DNA of 64,000 nucleotides. It comes from Kluyvera genomosp. 1. GTDB lineage: Bacteria > Pseudomonadota > Gammaproteobacteria > Enterobacterales > Enterobacteriaceae. The notes beneath the pieces are model-generated. The model was not told the DNA's origin and did no database searches. It saw only the letters and a program-made list of their open reading frames with translations. Shown piece by piece: positions 17,897 through 26,883 of the stretch. Every line of letters starts with the position of its first letter. Within the stretch, counting starts at the first letter, position 1. Both the position numbers and the translations under genes were made by a program. The stretch spans positions 62,001 through 126,000 of the forward strand of contig NZ_LGHZ01000001.1 in assembly GCF_001266615.1 (NCBI RefSeq), in the 5' to 3' direction.

Positions 17897-18115
17897 ATGC
17901 AGCGTCACGACGTATCATCATCACGTATAAAATCAATTGGTTACGATATAAAAACGAAAACTCTCGAGATAGAATTCTTTGTCTTAGGTATTTACCAATA
18001 TGTTGGCGTATCGCCAAAAACTTACGAAACCTTTTTGAGCGACAGCGTCAAATCTAAAGGACGTTTCTTTGATGGCGTCATTAAAGATAAATTCCTTTGC
18101 CGGAAAATTTCGTAA
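17897..18115 (+). CDS. KTSC-domain small protein
   Basis: This 72-residue cytoplasmic protein has one KTSC domain: SSRIKSIGYDIKTKTLEIEF, a Tyr-containing strand (YQYVGVSPKTYE), then the signature SKGRFFDGVIKDKF. KTSC domains occur alone or fused to lysyl-tRNA-synthetase-like and phage proteins and are thought to bind nucleic acid. The function is unknown. A purine-rich AAGGGAG is near 17876-17882, rather far from the ATG. The gene is isolated between divergent amyA and the diguanylate cyclase and looks intact. Confidence 0.82.
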   Translation: MQRHDVSSSRIKSIGYDIKTKTLEIEFFVLGIYQYVGVSPKTYETFLSDSVKSKGRFFDGVIKDKFLCRKIS

Positions 18116-18329
18116 CCCCTCGTTCGCTTGCGCCTTAAGAACGCATCTGCACGTGGATATCAGTGCCTGGATGGGGTTACGGATAGACACGAACAGGTGA
18201 AAGACTTGTCGCTAGCCATGCTCAAGAAATAACCAAATGAAATAATTTCAATGTGTGATTACTGATTATTCGATGCTTTAGTGATAACATAACCGCACTA
18301 AATGAAATGTCTTTATTGGTGCAATAAGC

Positions 18330-19856
18330 ATGAAAAGCTACAATACAAATAAAACGATAGCTTGCTTGTTTTTCATACTGTTAATACCTTTTATCGTCAT
18401 CAGTTCTTACACCTACTTTTATATTGATTCGAACAGTAAAAATGACTTTAAAGTAGCGATGTCTCGGTTTACCACCAATGCATCAAAGGCCAATATTGAA
18501 ACGCCGTTGAATGAGATAAAATTAATGTTTAGAAGTCTATCTTCAAACATTGATGAAATTGACATTGATAAATATTTGAAAGGTGAGCCAACCGATTTAA
18601 ACACCGTCATCCCTGCCATTACTGATTCTACGGTGTTTTTTAGCAACGTAATCATTAGCAATACCCATGACCAATACAGAACATATCCGAATCTTGACCT
18701 GAATGCATTCTCACCGCGTTCAAGACCCTGGTTCCCATTAACAGGGGCAAAAGATTTCATCAGCTATTCAGATCCTTACACCTCGGTTATTGAGGATGCA
18801 AACGGCGCGTCTAAAGCCAATAAAAAATCGATTACAGCCAGCATGAATCTTTTCAATAAGCACTCAGAACTTATTGGAAATATTGCATTTGACCTGGATT
18901 TAAAGTCCATTAGCTCCACCATTAATAATAAAACACCGCCTTATCATGGTAAATTTCTTATCACCTCATCAACCGGTGAAGTCGTCCTCAGTGAAAACAA
19001 AGTTGAAATACTCAGAAAAAGAGTACCTGATTCATGGATCGAACAGGCATCAAATGTTGAAGGTGAGTTCTATGATAAAAAAGAAAAGGTTTTCGTCTTC
19101 TACAAAACCTACATGAATCCCGACTGGTTTGCTTTCACCATTGTCAACCAAAGTGACTATGATAATATCACCAGCGCGGCAAAGCAGACTTTCTGGATGG
19201 TGACCTTATCGTGTTTAATCTTTTATATGATTATGGTTTTCTTAGCCAAATTATATATGGAGCAGATCATTTCACGCCTTTATATGGGTATCAATGGCAT
19301 CGATCCCAAAAAAGATAAAATAACAATCAGTTCTATTTATGAGAACATCCGGGAAAGCAAGAAGAGTCTCGAACAGGCCGTCTATGAATCCACAACGGAT
19401 GGGTTAACTAAGCTTTTCAATCGCAGAAAGTTTGATAATGACATCAATAACCTCATCGCAAGCAATCAGATTTTTTATCTGGCCATTATCGACATTGATA
19501 ACTTCAAAAGAATCAATGACACCTATGGTCACGATGTGGGAGATAACGTCTTACGTACCGTGAGCAAAATAGGCAGACAGGTTATCGGTGACGAACATCA
19601 TATTTATCGATTTGGCGGTGAAGAGTTATGCGTCATCTATACGGGTGAAGATGAAGAGTATGTCTATCAAATGATTAATACCTGGTTAAAAATGGTGTCG
19701 ATAAGAGAATGGCGGGAACCTGCTCTACACGTGACGTTCAGCGCAGGCATCGCAAAACGTTCCGCAGAACATTCCGTGACGCAAATATTAAAACTCGCAG
19801 ATGAAAAACTGTATCAGGCCAAAAATACCGGTAAAAATCGGATAGAAGGCCCGTAA
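18330..19856 (+). CDS. Cache-domain diguanylate cyclase
   Basis: This 508-residue membrane protein has transmembrane helices at about 8-30 and 286-310 enclosing a periplasmic double-Cache (PDC-like) sensor with the SPRSRPWFPLT signature. A coiled linker and a GGDEF domain follow. The active-site loop reads GGEEL (429-433) in RFGGEELCVIY; the upstream metal Asp is in IDIDNFKRIND and substrate-binding DTYGHDVGD is intact. Cyclase activity is likely, since GGEEL occurs in active enzymes. The inhibitory RxxD position reads GDEH, so product inhibition is not expected. Base composition is AT-richer than the backbone, suggesting acquisition. Confidence 0.92.
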   Translation: MKSYNTNKTIACLFFILLIPFIVISSYTYFYIDSNSKNDFKVAMSRFTTNASKANIETPLNEIKLMFRSLSSNIDEIDIDKYLKGEPTDLNTVIPAITDSTVFFSNVIISNTHDQYRTYPNLDLNAFSPRSRPWFPLTGAKDFISYSDPYTSVIEDANGASKANKKSITASMNLFNKHSELIGNIAFDLDLKSISSTINNKTPPYHGKFLITSSTGEVVLSENKVEILRKRVPDSWIEQASNVEGEFYDKKEKVFVFYKTYMNPDWFAFTIVNQSDYDNITSAAKQTFWMVTLSCLIFYMIMVFLAKLYMEQIISRLYMGINGIDPKKDKITISSIYENIRESKKSLEQAVYESTTDGLTKLFNRRKFDNDINNLIASNQIFYLAIIDIDNFKRINDTYGHDVGDNVLRTVSKIGRQVIGDEHHIYRFGGEELCVIYTGEDEEYVYQMINTWLKMVSIREWREPALHVTFSAGIAKRSAEHSVTQILKLADEKLYQAKNTGKNRIEGP

Positions 19857-20368
19857 TAATCCGCTTCAAATAGTGCTGAAGCGGTGCGGCATTCTCATTG
19901 GCGAAGATCGTTGATTAGGGTTAACAAAGAAACAATGGCGCCATCTAGAGCGCCATTATCGGTGGTTGTTGAAGCAGAAAGTGGTTAACTAGTGCTTGAT
20001 TATGCACATGCCTACAAGGACATTGTTTTATAAGCATAAATAAAAACATCACTGCCTGCATACCGACTTTTTTACCGTCTGTAGAAACTATGAATTTTTT
20101 TGAAACCATTTAAAGATAGCAATGGTCAGTTATCAATAATGACCAATGATTAAACCATCTTAGAACATCGAAAAAACGTCAACTTAGATCTGAATACACT
20201 GGTGGTTTTGGTACCAATGCAGCATACGATGAGATGCTCTCAATGATTATTATGGTAGTGAACCAGCAATGCCTGCTTCTGGCACTGAACGGACAAGCTA
20301 ACTAAGCCTAAGGTCAGCAGTGAGCGAAGAGCGGACGTAGGATTTCTATAAAAACGTCATAACATCTC
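19857..20368. other. Gene-free 512-bp gap between convergent genes
   Basis: Besides the hairpin at 19861-19884, a second inverted repeat AATGGCGC/GCGCCATT lies at 19934-19957. The rest is AT-rich. A short open stretch near 20196-20300 reads GFGTNAAYDEMLSMI but has no start, no ribosome site and no family I recognise. It may be a gene remnant. Confidence 0.5.
19861..19884 (+). terminator. Hairpin just after the diguanylate cyclase
   Basis: A perfect 8-bp stem (CCGCTTCA / TGAAGCGG) begins four bases after the stop. The following sequence is only weakly T-rich. Confidence 0.55.
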
Positions 20369-21178
20369 TTACTTTATCGAGGTACTATATTTACCAGGGG
20401 AATAACCTGTCCTGCGTTTAAACATATTTCCGAACGACTCCGCTGAGGCATAGCCTAAATGGCGAGCTATTTTCGCCACAGAGCCTCCCTCTTTGAGCAA
20501 TGAGACCGCGCTGATGACATGCATTTGTTGGATCCAGTGGCGAAATGTCAGGCCAGTTTCCTTGACGAAGATACGCATAAGCGTGCGACTACTGACGCTG
20601 ACTTTATCGGCCAGGTTATCCAACGTGGGCAGATATCCTGGATGACTCATTAACTCTTCGCACAGCGACTGGAGGCGCATATCCCGTGGCCATGGAAGTT
20701 CCAGAGAGAGTTTCCCACCGGCTTTTATTTCCTGCAAAATTAATGTCTCTAAGGCAGAAAAACGCTGCTGCTGTTCACTGTCAGGACTATTTTGTTGCTG
20801 ATGCGTCAGTTGGTTTATCGCAATCAGCAATTCCCTTAAAAGCGGTGAAATCCCGGTCATGAAACACCGATTTCCGACTATTTTGCTCTGTGCCTCATTG
20901 ATCAGAATAGTTTTAAGCAACACGTTGCCTGTCGCGACAAATTTATGCGGCATCTCTGGCGGCAGCCAGAGTGCACAGCTGGCGTGGACCATCCAGACGC
21001 TACCACCCGCCCACACCCGTACGACGCCTTCCGCAGGATAGAGCAGTTGGGCATAGATGTGCTTATGCCACGGTACTATCCCACCGTTCAGATGTTCAGA
21101 CTCCAGTCCGATGATGTGATGTCCCGGGAGTGCTTCTGGCTGTAGCGTGATTGTCATTTTGGATATGTTTATTGGCAT
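20369..21178 (-). CDS. AraC-family transcriptional regulator
   Basis: This 269-residue protein has an N-terminal cupin-type sensing domain (HLNGGIVPWHKHIYAQLLYPAEG, with WLPPEMPHKF later). The C-terminal AraC domain has two helix-turn-helix units, TLDNLADKVSVSSRTLMRIF and SVAKIARHLGYASAESFGNMFKRRTGYSPGKY. It is divergent from the efflux pair with 93 bp between starts, so it very probably controls that pair. The HxH-containing cupin suggests a small-molecule ligand. The exact start, at 21178 or the ATG seven codons in, is not decided by the sequence. Confidence 0.9.
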   Translation of the reverse strand: MPINISKMTITLQPEALPGHHIIGLESEHLNGGIVPWHKHIYAQLLYPAEGVVRVWAGGSVWMVHASCALWLPPEMPHKFVATGNVLLKTILINEAQSKIVGNRCFMTGISPLLRELLIAINQLTHQQQNSPDSEQQQRFSALETLILQEIKAGGKLSLELPWPRDMRLQSLCEELMSHPGYLPTLDNLADKVSVSSRTLMRIFVKETGLTFRHWIQQMHVISAVSLLKEGGSVAKIARHLGYASAESFGNMFKRRTGYSPGKYSTSIK

Positions 21179-21271
21179 TAATTATCAAAAAAGACATGTT
21201 AATTTTTCTGCCACGGTTGTGCAACCTCAGCAGGATGCACGGTATTTAGACAACCTGAGTGACGGTCATTA

Positions 21272-22306
21272 ATGATGATTTTTTTTAAAAGACACTTTAC
21301 CTGCACAGTGGGAATAATTTGTCTGGTCGTTTGCGCGATTATTTACGGATGGTGGTTAATAAATTGTCGTTTTATACAATCAACGGATGATGCCTATGTT
21401 GGGGGGAATATCACCGTGGTGGCCAGTAAAGTCTCGGGTTATATCTCGCGGATTGAGGTTGGCGACAATCAGCTCGTTAAAGCTGGTGAAATTATCCTTA
21501 CTCTTGATGACCGGGATTATCGCGCCGCTGTTGCCCAATCCCAGGCAAAAGTATCGAGGAGCATAGCCAATGTAGACAGTATTCGTGCCAGTATCACGAT
21601 GCAACAATCGGTCATCGCGAGTGCCGGTGAAGCCTGGCAGGCAGAAAAATTCGACGCGCTAAAGAGTTCGAAAGACAGCCAGCGTTACGAACTGTTGGCA
21701 AAGTCGGCGGCCATTTCTCAACAAATCAAAGATAACGCACGGCTTGATAATCAACGAATGGTAGCCAGAGAACGCAAAGCGGCGAATGATTACCAGACTG
21801 AGAAACAGCGTTTGACAATGTTATCTGCCGAACTGGAAGCCGCCAGAGCAAACCTCAGAGAGGAGAAGTCGGCGCTCGACCGGGCCTTGCTCGATCTGGA
21901 ATACACAGTTGTCCGAGCCCCTATAACGGGTATTGTTGCGAACCGTCGCGCGCGTGACGGTAGCTGGGTGGCGGGAGGCACGCAGTTAGCCTCCGTTGTA
22001 CCGGTTAGCGGACTATGGATAGATGCGAATTTTAAGGAGAGCCAGATTGCCGGGATGAAACCCGGGATGAAAGCGGAGATACGAGCAGATGTCCTACACG
22101 GCAAAGTTTTTCACGGATATGTCGAAAGTCTAGCACCGGCAACAGGATCGAGTTTTAGCCTGATCCCTGTAGAAAATGCCACCGGCAACTTTACTAAAAT
22201 TGTGCAGCGCGTTCCGGTGCGCATTGCTATTGATCAAGCTGATGAACTGGCGCGCATCCTTCGCCCCGGACTTTCAGTGACCGTTAGCGTCAACGAGCGA
22301 CACTAA
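21272..22306 (+). CDS. EmrA/HlyD-type membrane fusion protein
   Basis: This 344-residue periplasmic adaptor has one N-terminal transmembrane helix (about 9-29). The first half-lipoyl segment is STDDAYVGGNITVVASKVSGYI, a family hallmark. A long alpha-helical hairpin (about 85-215) leads to the second half-lipoyl strand VRAPITGIVANR and the beta-barrel region GLWIDANFKESQ. It bridges the MFS pump encoded next to an outer-membrane channel such as TolC, which is not in the window. The stop overlaps the downstream start (TAATG), so the two are coupled. Confidence 0.93.
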   Translation: MMIFFKRHFTCTVGIICLVVCAIIYGWWLINCRFIQSTDDAYVGGNITVVASKVSGYISRIEVGDNQLVKAGEIILTLDDRDYRAAVAQSQAKVSRSIANVDSIRASITMQQSVIASAGEAWQAEKFDALKSSKDSQRYELLAKSAAISQQIKDNARLDNQRMVARERKAANDYQTEKQRLTMLSAELEAARANLREEKSALDRALLDLEYTVVRAPITGIVANRRARDGSWVAGGTQLASVVPVSGLWIDANFKESQIAGMKPGMKAEIRADVLHGKVFHGYVESLAPATGSSFSLIPVENATGNFTKIVQRVPVRIAIDQADELARILRPGLSVTVSVNERH

Positions 22307-23823
22307 TGGGGGCCACTATGCGAAAACATATCGCCTTCGCCAGTATGTGTATTGGGCTGTTTATTGCTCAGCTTGATATTCAGATTGTCTCGGCCTCACT
22401 TAATGAAATCGGCGGCGGTCTCTCAGCAGGCAAAGATGAGATGGCATGGATTCAGACCAGCTACCTGATTGCGGAAATCATTATTATCCCTCTCTCAGGG
22501 TGGCTGTCTCGGGTATTTTCAACCCGCTGGCTTTTTACGCTTTCTGCCGGGGTTTTTACCGTAATGAGCGTTGCCTGTGCTTTGGCGTGGAATATACAGA
22601 GCATGATTGTGTTCCGCGCTTTGCAGGGAGCCGCTGGAGCATCGATGATCCCGTTGGTCTTTACCACTGCCTTTATTTATTACCAGGGCAAAGAGTTGGG
22701 GTTAGCTGCCGCCGTTGTCAGCGCGCTGGCATCGTTATCTCCAACGCTTGGGCCAACCCTGGGAGGATGGATTACCGATAATCTTGAATGGCGCTGGCTT
22801 TTTTATATCAATGTATTGCCGGGTCTTTATCTGGTGATGAGCATTCCTTTGCTGGTGGATATTGATAAACCCAACCTGTCACTCCTTAAAGGTGCAGATT
22901 ATCTGGGCATTGCTTTACTTGCGCTTATGCTGGGATGCCTGGAGTACTCTCTTGAGGAAGGGGCAAGGTGGGGATGGTTTGACGACAGTACGATTATAGT
23001 GACATCAGGTCTAACGCTGGTGAGTGCGCTCTTATTTGCGACACGCACTCTGACAATATCGAATCCTATTATGGATCTTTATGCTTTCAGGGATAAAAAC
23101 TTTTCGCTGGGCTGTTTTTTCTCTTTTGCCGGAGGTGTAGGGATATTCTCAACCGTTTACCTGACCCCGGTATTTTTGGGTCAGGTCAGAGGGTTTAGTG
23201 CGATGGATATTGGCCTGGCAGTATGCACGACCGGGATATTTCAAATCGTGTCAGTACCGCTTTATTTATATTTGAGTAAAAGAATAAACCTGCAATGGTT
23301 GCTGATGGCTGGACTGGGTGGATTTGCGTTTTCTATGTTTCTGTTCACGCCAATAACCTCTCAGTGGGGATGGCAAGAATTACTGCTACCGCAGGCTGTC
23401 AGGGGCGTTTCACAGCAATTTGCAATGGCACCAATCGTAACGTTAACCCTAGGGGGTATACCAAAAGAACGACTGAAGCTGGCATCGGGAGTATTTAACC
23501 TGACGCGTAATCTTGGTGGCGCTATCGGAATTGCCCTGTGTGGGACGATTCTCAATAACCGGACTAACTTTCATTACCAAAGAATTGGGGAGAAGATTGT
23601 GTCCGGGCCACAAACTGTCGATGAGTTCATTGCCAGTTACACCTCTGTTTTCACTCAGGGAGGAAGTGATGATACCAATGGACTACTGGCAGCAACAAAA
23701 TTACTGGGTCAGATGATGATCCATGAAGCGCAAACAATGGCATTTTCTGATGCTTTTTTGCTGATTAGTAGCCTCTTGTTTATGGCTTTCTCGCTGGTTC
23801 CTGCAATGGGTAGAAAACAGTAA
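22306..23823 (+). CDS. EmrB/DHA2-family MFS drug efflux pump
   Basis: This 505-residue inner-membrane transporter has about 14 predicted helices. Family motifs are present: LDIQIVSASLNEIG in helix 1 (LDxTIVNVALP-like), the ALQGAAGASMIP helix and LGPTLGGWITDNLEWRWLFYINVLPG (motif C and following). It should export hydrophobic compounds in exchange for protons, together with the adaptor. The ATG at 22306 overlaps the upstream stop, but GGGGG at 22308-22312 favours the ATG at 22318 (MRKHIAF). The AraC gene upstream is the likely regulator. The substrate is unknown. Confidence 0.92.
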   Translation: MGATMRKHIAFASMCIGLFIAQLDIQIVSASLNEIGGGLSAGKDEMAWIQTSYLIAEIIIIPLSGWLSRVFSTRWLFTLSAGVFTVMSVACALAWNIQSMIVFRALQGAAGASMIPLVFTTAFIYYQGKELGLAAAVVSALASLSPTLGPTLGGWITDNLEWRWLFYINVLPGLYLVMSIPLLVDIDKPNLSLLKGADYLGIALLALMLGCLEYSLEEGARWGWFDDSTIIVTSGLTLVSALLFATRTLTISNPIMDLYAFRDKNFSLGCFFSFAGGVGIFSTVYLTPVFLGQVRGFSAMDIGLAVCTTGIFQIVSVPLYLYLSKRINLQWLLMAGLGGFAFSMFLFTPITSQWGWQELLLPQAVRGVSQQFAMAPIVTLTLGGIPKERLKLASGVFNLTRNLGGAIGIALCGTILNNRTNFHYQRIGEKIVSGPQTVDEFIASYTSVFTQGGSDDTNGLLAATKLLGQMMIHEAQTMAFSDAFLLISSLLFMAFSLVPAMGRKQ

Positions 23824-23848
23824 TGATGGTTTGATAATTCGCTCGTCC

Positions 23849-24337
23849 TTAACTCGCAGGCCACACTGAACGTCCACTTCTAAGCACCTTCACAATTTCT
23901 TTCCGCTCTTCCATATGTGGACGTCCGATGCTCTTCATTGTCTTCACTTCGGCTTCGACAAATTTGGCCCCGTTGCAGCAATCGCAGGTGCTGGTGCTTG
24001 CCGCGCTACGAGAGTAATCGGCGAAAGCAAATACTTCGAGAACCTGCATTACTTTTAGCTTAATGCCGATTCAATTTTGCGGATGGCGGCAATTTTGTCA
24101 CAGTGGGATAACGCATACTGAGTTGGTAACTCAACAGCACGGGCACTGTCTTAGTCGCTGATCCCCATTTTGCACAGGGATGCACTATAACCTAGTGGCG
24201 CTCGGCTCTGAGCCAGTCATACCCATGGCAGCCATGATATCGGTGCCGGTCAATGAATCAGAATCGGTAGCATCCGGAGAGTCGCTAATCAGCGTAGATT
24301 TTGAGAAGTGGTATTTCACTGTATTTTCAAGGTTCAC
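23849..24337 (-). pseudogene. Phage antitermination protein Q, decayed
   Basis: A GTG at 24337 opens VNLENTVKYHFSKS, and TGTDIMAAMGMTGSEPS follows, matching the N-terminus of lambdoid Q proteins such as YdfT. The homology then moves to another frame (LCKMGISD, an in-frame stop, DSARAVELPTQYALSHCDK) and returns to the first as VMQVLEVFAFADYSRSAAST plus the zinc-type CDCCNGAKF. It ends early after KEIVKVL, so the second half is gone. It has at least two frame changes, one stop and a C-terminal truncation. Q would act on the phage late promoter; this copy cannot. The GTG overlaps the preceding small ORF (GTGA). Confidence 0.8.
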
Positions 24338-24456
24338 GCTGCGGCCCTCTTTGGCTGCTCGGTTTTATTCTGGTTCTGAAGGTGCTTTGCTACTGGCGGA
24401 AGTTTGGCGTGCATGACGCTTTCGGCCTGGTACTGAAAAATCTGTTCTCTCGTCAA
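24334..24456 (-). CDS. Small phage protein, TTG start (40 aa)
   Basis: This 40-codon frame begins at TTG 24456, with a strong GGGAGG ribosome site just upstream, and reads MTREQIFQYQAESVMHAKLP. It overlaps the Q start by four bases (GTGA), which is typical of coupled phage genes. The function is unknown. It appears intact although both neighbours are broken. Confidence 0.55.
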   Translation of the reverse strand: MTREQIFQYQAESVMHAKLPPVAKHLQNQNKTEQPKRAAA

Positions 24457-24480
24457 GCGACCTCCCTGTTTTTAATTAAC

Positions 24481-24817
24481 TCACGACGCAACGCGCTGTA
24501 GCCTCCTGGTTGCTTCGAGCTCCTCGATGGTGTATCGGTGTTGGGCATTGTTGTTTTCGAGCGCTTCGACGCGCTGGGTTAAATCCTCCCAGTGCTTTAG
24601 CGGCTTTACGCTAGCACCATGCTGCACGTTCTTTTTCCTCGTTGGCGCTCTGATGCGATATCTCCTTGCGCTGCGCGGCTTCGCGGGCCTTTCTGGTCTG
24701 CTCTTTGCCAACCACGCTGGCACACTCGTACGAAAAAATAATCTGCCTGCTGCGCGTCGTGTGGAAACACTGGCGACATTCTTTGTTAGCGCATTTGCGG
24801 TGCGGTTGCTTAGCCAT
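24481..24817 (-). pseudogene. NinG/Rap recombination protein, frameshifted and truncated
   Basis: The start at 24817 gives MAKQPHRKCANKECRQCFH, the zinc-finger N-terminus of lambdoid NinG (Rap), which promotes recombination with Red. A lysine-rich coiled region follows (KAREAAQRKEI). The frame ends after EKERAAWC, but NinG-like residues (KPLKHWEDLTQR) continue in another frame that stops at 24481. Only about 110 of the usual 200 residues remain; the CISCG core is missing. The last 30 codons (VEALENNNAQHRYTIEELEA) look like a different coiled-coil phage protein, suggesting a deletion fusion. Confidence 0.7.
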
Positions 24818-24819
24818 GA

Positions 24820-25020
24820 TCAACCCCACGCCTTGCTTTGCCACACACGGCTCGGGCGCGGCGCTTTATCGCCTTCCGGCAGCTGAGCGCTGATAGTCCA
24901 GGTGATGTTGTCACGGTTCAGGCTGTGCTCGACTTTCACACCACGGCACCGGTAGTTCGCCACCAGCTCGTTGGCCTGTTCAGTGGTGCAGTCGTGATGA
25001 TGGAACCAGGAAAATTTCAT
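24820..25020 (-). CDS. Small phage protein of the nin region (66 aa)
   Basis: This is an open frame with start MKFSWFHHHDCTTEQ; an ATG three codons earlier (25029) is also possible. It ends three bases before the NinG start and begins six bases beyond the DUF1367 stop. The content (GVKVEHSLNRDNITWTIS, QLPEGDKAPRPSRVW) is of a type found in nin regions. The function is unknown. Confidence 0.65.
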   Translation of the reverse strand: MKFSWFHHHDCTTEQANELVANYRCRGVKVEHSLNRDNITWTISAQLPEGDKAPRPSRVWQSKAWG

Positions 25021-25025
25021 CAGCA

Positions 25026-25628
25026 TCATCCCCCGAAGCTCATCAGCTGTGCGGCAGCGTTCTCGGCCTCCTGCTGCGTTGGGAAAGTGCGGAACAATAT
25101 CCAGCGCCAGAGAACATCAAACGCGGCCTTGTACAGCTGCTGAAATTCAATTTCGTCCATGTTCGCGAATGAGATACTGCGGGGATGTTTTCGAAGTGAG
25201 CCGTCAGGCAGCTTAATGCAGTCGTAATGCCCTGCTTCAACGGTTACCCATGCGCGGTAAGCATCAAAGGATTTACACAGGCTGATACCATCAGTAACGT
25301 GACGGCTGGCAATTTGCTCCAGATACTGTTCAGCAGCATCCAGCAGCGCGCTTTCATTGCCGCCATAAGAAGACAGGAATTTGGCATACCCGGTTACCAG
25401 CTTGCGCTCGTTCGACGAAATGGCGCCGCCTGTTGGCTCCCAGTACTCAAAGCCGAGGTTAAGCAATGCAAAGAAACGGCGGTGAAACGCCGGATTGCGG
25501 ATTCGTTTAAACTCCGCGACAAGAACATCGCCGAGCTTGATTTTTGATTGCAGGATTTCGCTGGTCTCGAGCGTTGCCGGGATCAGTATTCCTGAGTAGT
25601 GCTTGATGAGTTGTAGTTCGTGCGCCAT
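25026..25628 (-). CDS. DUF1367-family phage protein
   Basis: This intact 200-residue protein of the DUF1367 family occurs in lambdoid nin regions. It starts MAHELQLIKHYSGILIPATL with GGAG upstream. KIKLGDVLVAEFKRIRNPAFHRRFFALL is the conserved family block (residues about 30-57), and FDVLWRWILFRTFPTQQEAEN lies near the C-terminus. The biochemical role is not established. It is the only full-length recognisable gene in the phage remnant. Confidence 0.82.
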   Translation of the reverse strand: MAHELQLIKHYSGILIPATLETSEILQSKIKLGDVLVAEFKRIRNPAFHRRFFALLNLGFEYWEPTGGAISSNERKLVTGYAKFLSSYGGNESALLDAAEQYLEQIASRHVTDGISLCKSFDAYRAWVTVEAGHYDCIKLPDGSLRKHPRSISFANMDEIEFQQLYKAAFDVLWRWILFRTFPTQQEAENAAAQLMSFGG

Positions 25629-26412
25629 TTACTTCTCCGTGGCGCATAAGGCTTCGGCTGTTCAGGCCGAAGGTACATATTATCAGACAGAGGTACCAGC
25701 CGCTCACAAGGCTTTTCCGCAATCAGAATAAACAGTCTGGGTGATAATCGCACCTACGGTAGCACATTATCTCCATACAACATTCGGCCAACACTTGATA
25801 TTTTTTAATGACCAGACCATAAAAAACACCTATTTATCAGTGCCTTTCATAATAAATAAAAATATTACCCGCAAGCGTACCACACTAAAAAACCCGCATA
25901 CCCGTTTAACAAAGCTTTCAAAAAATGACTTGCAGTGAGAAATGCTTAGGATCAGCAAACATCTAAAATTGATTACTGACAGATTTTCACAACTCATTGA
26001 AACTAAACACATAAAAGAATGATATTCATTGTTTTTGATCATTTTACATTGAAATCATTCTAAAATTTTGAATTTATAGGTAAAGGTTATTTTTGATTAT
26101 TCCTAAAATAATTTAATTAACCTATAATCCAGTCAATCTCAAAACCAATGTAACTTATTGATATTAATATTTAAATTTAATGATACAGCGTTTATTGCTT
26201 TTATTTTTCATTTTTCGAGATAAAAAACCTATGTTTCCATTGTGTTAACGAAAGATTTGAGGGCAACAAAAAATTAACCAAAAAGCATTAAAGCACAGCC
26301 CATCGGCTCCTGAGCAGAATAAAACCCTGCTATAACGTTATTTTCAATATTAAAATATTGATAAATCACTCTGATTGTCCTTTTACTTAATGGGGGATAG
26401 ATTGAGCATCAA
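25629..26412. other. AT-rich gap upstream of the fimbrial regulators
   Basis: This is about 780 bp. The first 110 bp belong to the phage remnant and include a small hairpin (TTCGGC..GCCGAA near 25652-25668). From about 25750 to 26400 the DNA is very AT-rich with many A/T tracts, a typical H-NS-binding composition, and must hold the promoter of the first fimbrial regulator. A 70-codon minus-strand frame (25830-26042) is probably fortuitous. Confidence 0.6.
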
Positions 26413-26883
26413 TTGAGTTACGACACAAACGTAATTAAATCGAATTTATCATCCTTGCGCATACAGGGAGAAAATATAGTGCTTGGAGCGAAACTTTATG
26501 GGTACGCCATTTACGAAAGTCTAGAATACAAAATTTCTTCAAGAACACTTATTAATATCAAAAATGGAAAAACAATAAGACTTGGTGAAACCAAGGCTCG
26601 ATTATTTAATTACCTTTTGGCTTGCTCAGAAAAAGAGTTTATTTCGGATGATGAGATCTTCATCAATGTCTTCGAAAAAAATGGTTTGCGTTGTTCAAGG
26701 GCATATCTCTGGGCGATGATCAGAAAATTGCACTTTGCATTTTTAAGTGTCGGTCATGAGCAAGCCCCACTACAAAGATACGAACACAAAGGATATCAGG
26801 TAGATTTTGAAAGTGTTGTTGAAATATACATCGCATTAAAAACAAAAAGAACCACAACGAGAGACGGGGAAGATAAACATTGA
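26413..26883 (+). CDS. OmpR/ToxR-type winged-helix regulator of the first fimbrial operon
   Basis: This 156-residue cytoplasmic protein has a single Trans_reg_C-like winged helix: KTIRLGETKARLFNYLLAC, then the turn and recognition region SRAYLWAMIRKLHFAFLS, and the wing RYEHKGYQV. There is no receiver or transmembrane part. Codon use is very AT-rich. The start is unusual. The ORF opens with TTG at 26413, 17 bases from GGGGGA (26392-26397), but an in-frame ATT at 26401 lies three bases from that site, so a non-AUG start is likely either way. It ends in a TTGA overlap with the next regulator. It presumably controls the downstream pili. Confidence 0.78.
   Translation: MSYDTNVIKSNLSSLRIQGENIVLGAKLYGYAIYESLEYKISSRTLINIKNGKTIRLGETKARLFNYLLACSEKEFISDDEIFINVFEKNGLRCSRAYLWAMIRKLHFAFLSVGHEQAPLQRYEHKGYQVDFESVVEIYIALKTKRTTTRDGEDKH

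Larger units (their letters stand above)
23849..25628 (-). mobile_element. Remnant of a lambdoid prophage late-control (nin-Q) region
   Basis: Five consecutive minus-strand genes keep lambdoid order: DUF1367 protein, small phage protein, NinG/Rap, small ORF, then Q antiterminator. NinG and Q are broken; the others are open. No integrase, replication, lysis or structural gene is adjacent, and I found no attachment repeats. The segment is the leftover of a larger element. Confidence 0.8.

Noticed and set aside
25830-26042. 70-codon hydrophobic minus-strand ORF in the AT-rich gap
   Set aside because: Very AT-rich DNA yields such frames by chance; no convincing ribosome site or homology.
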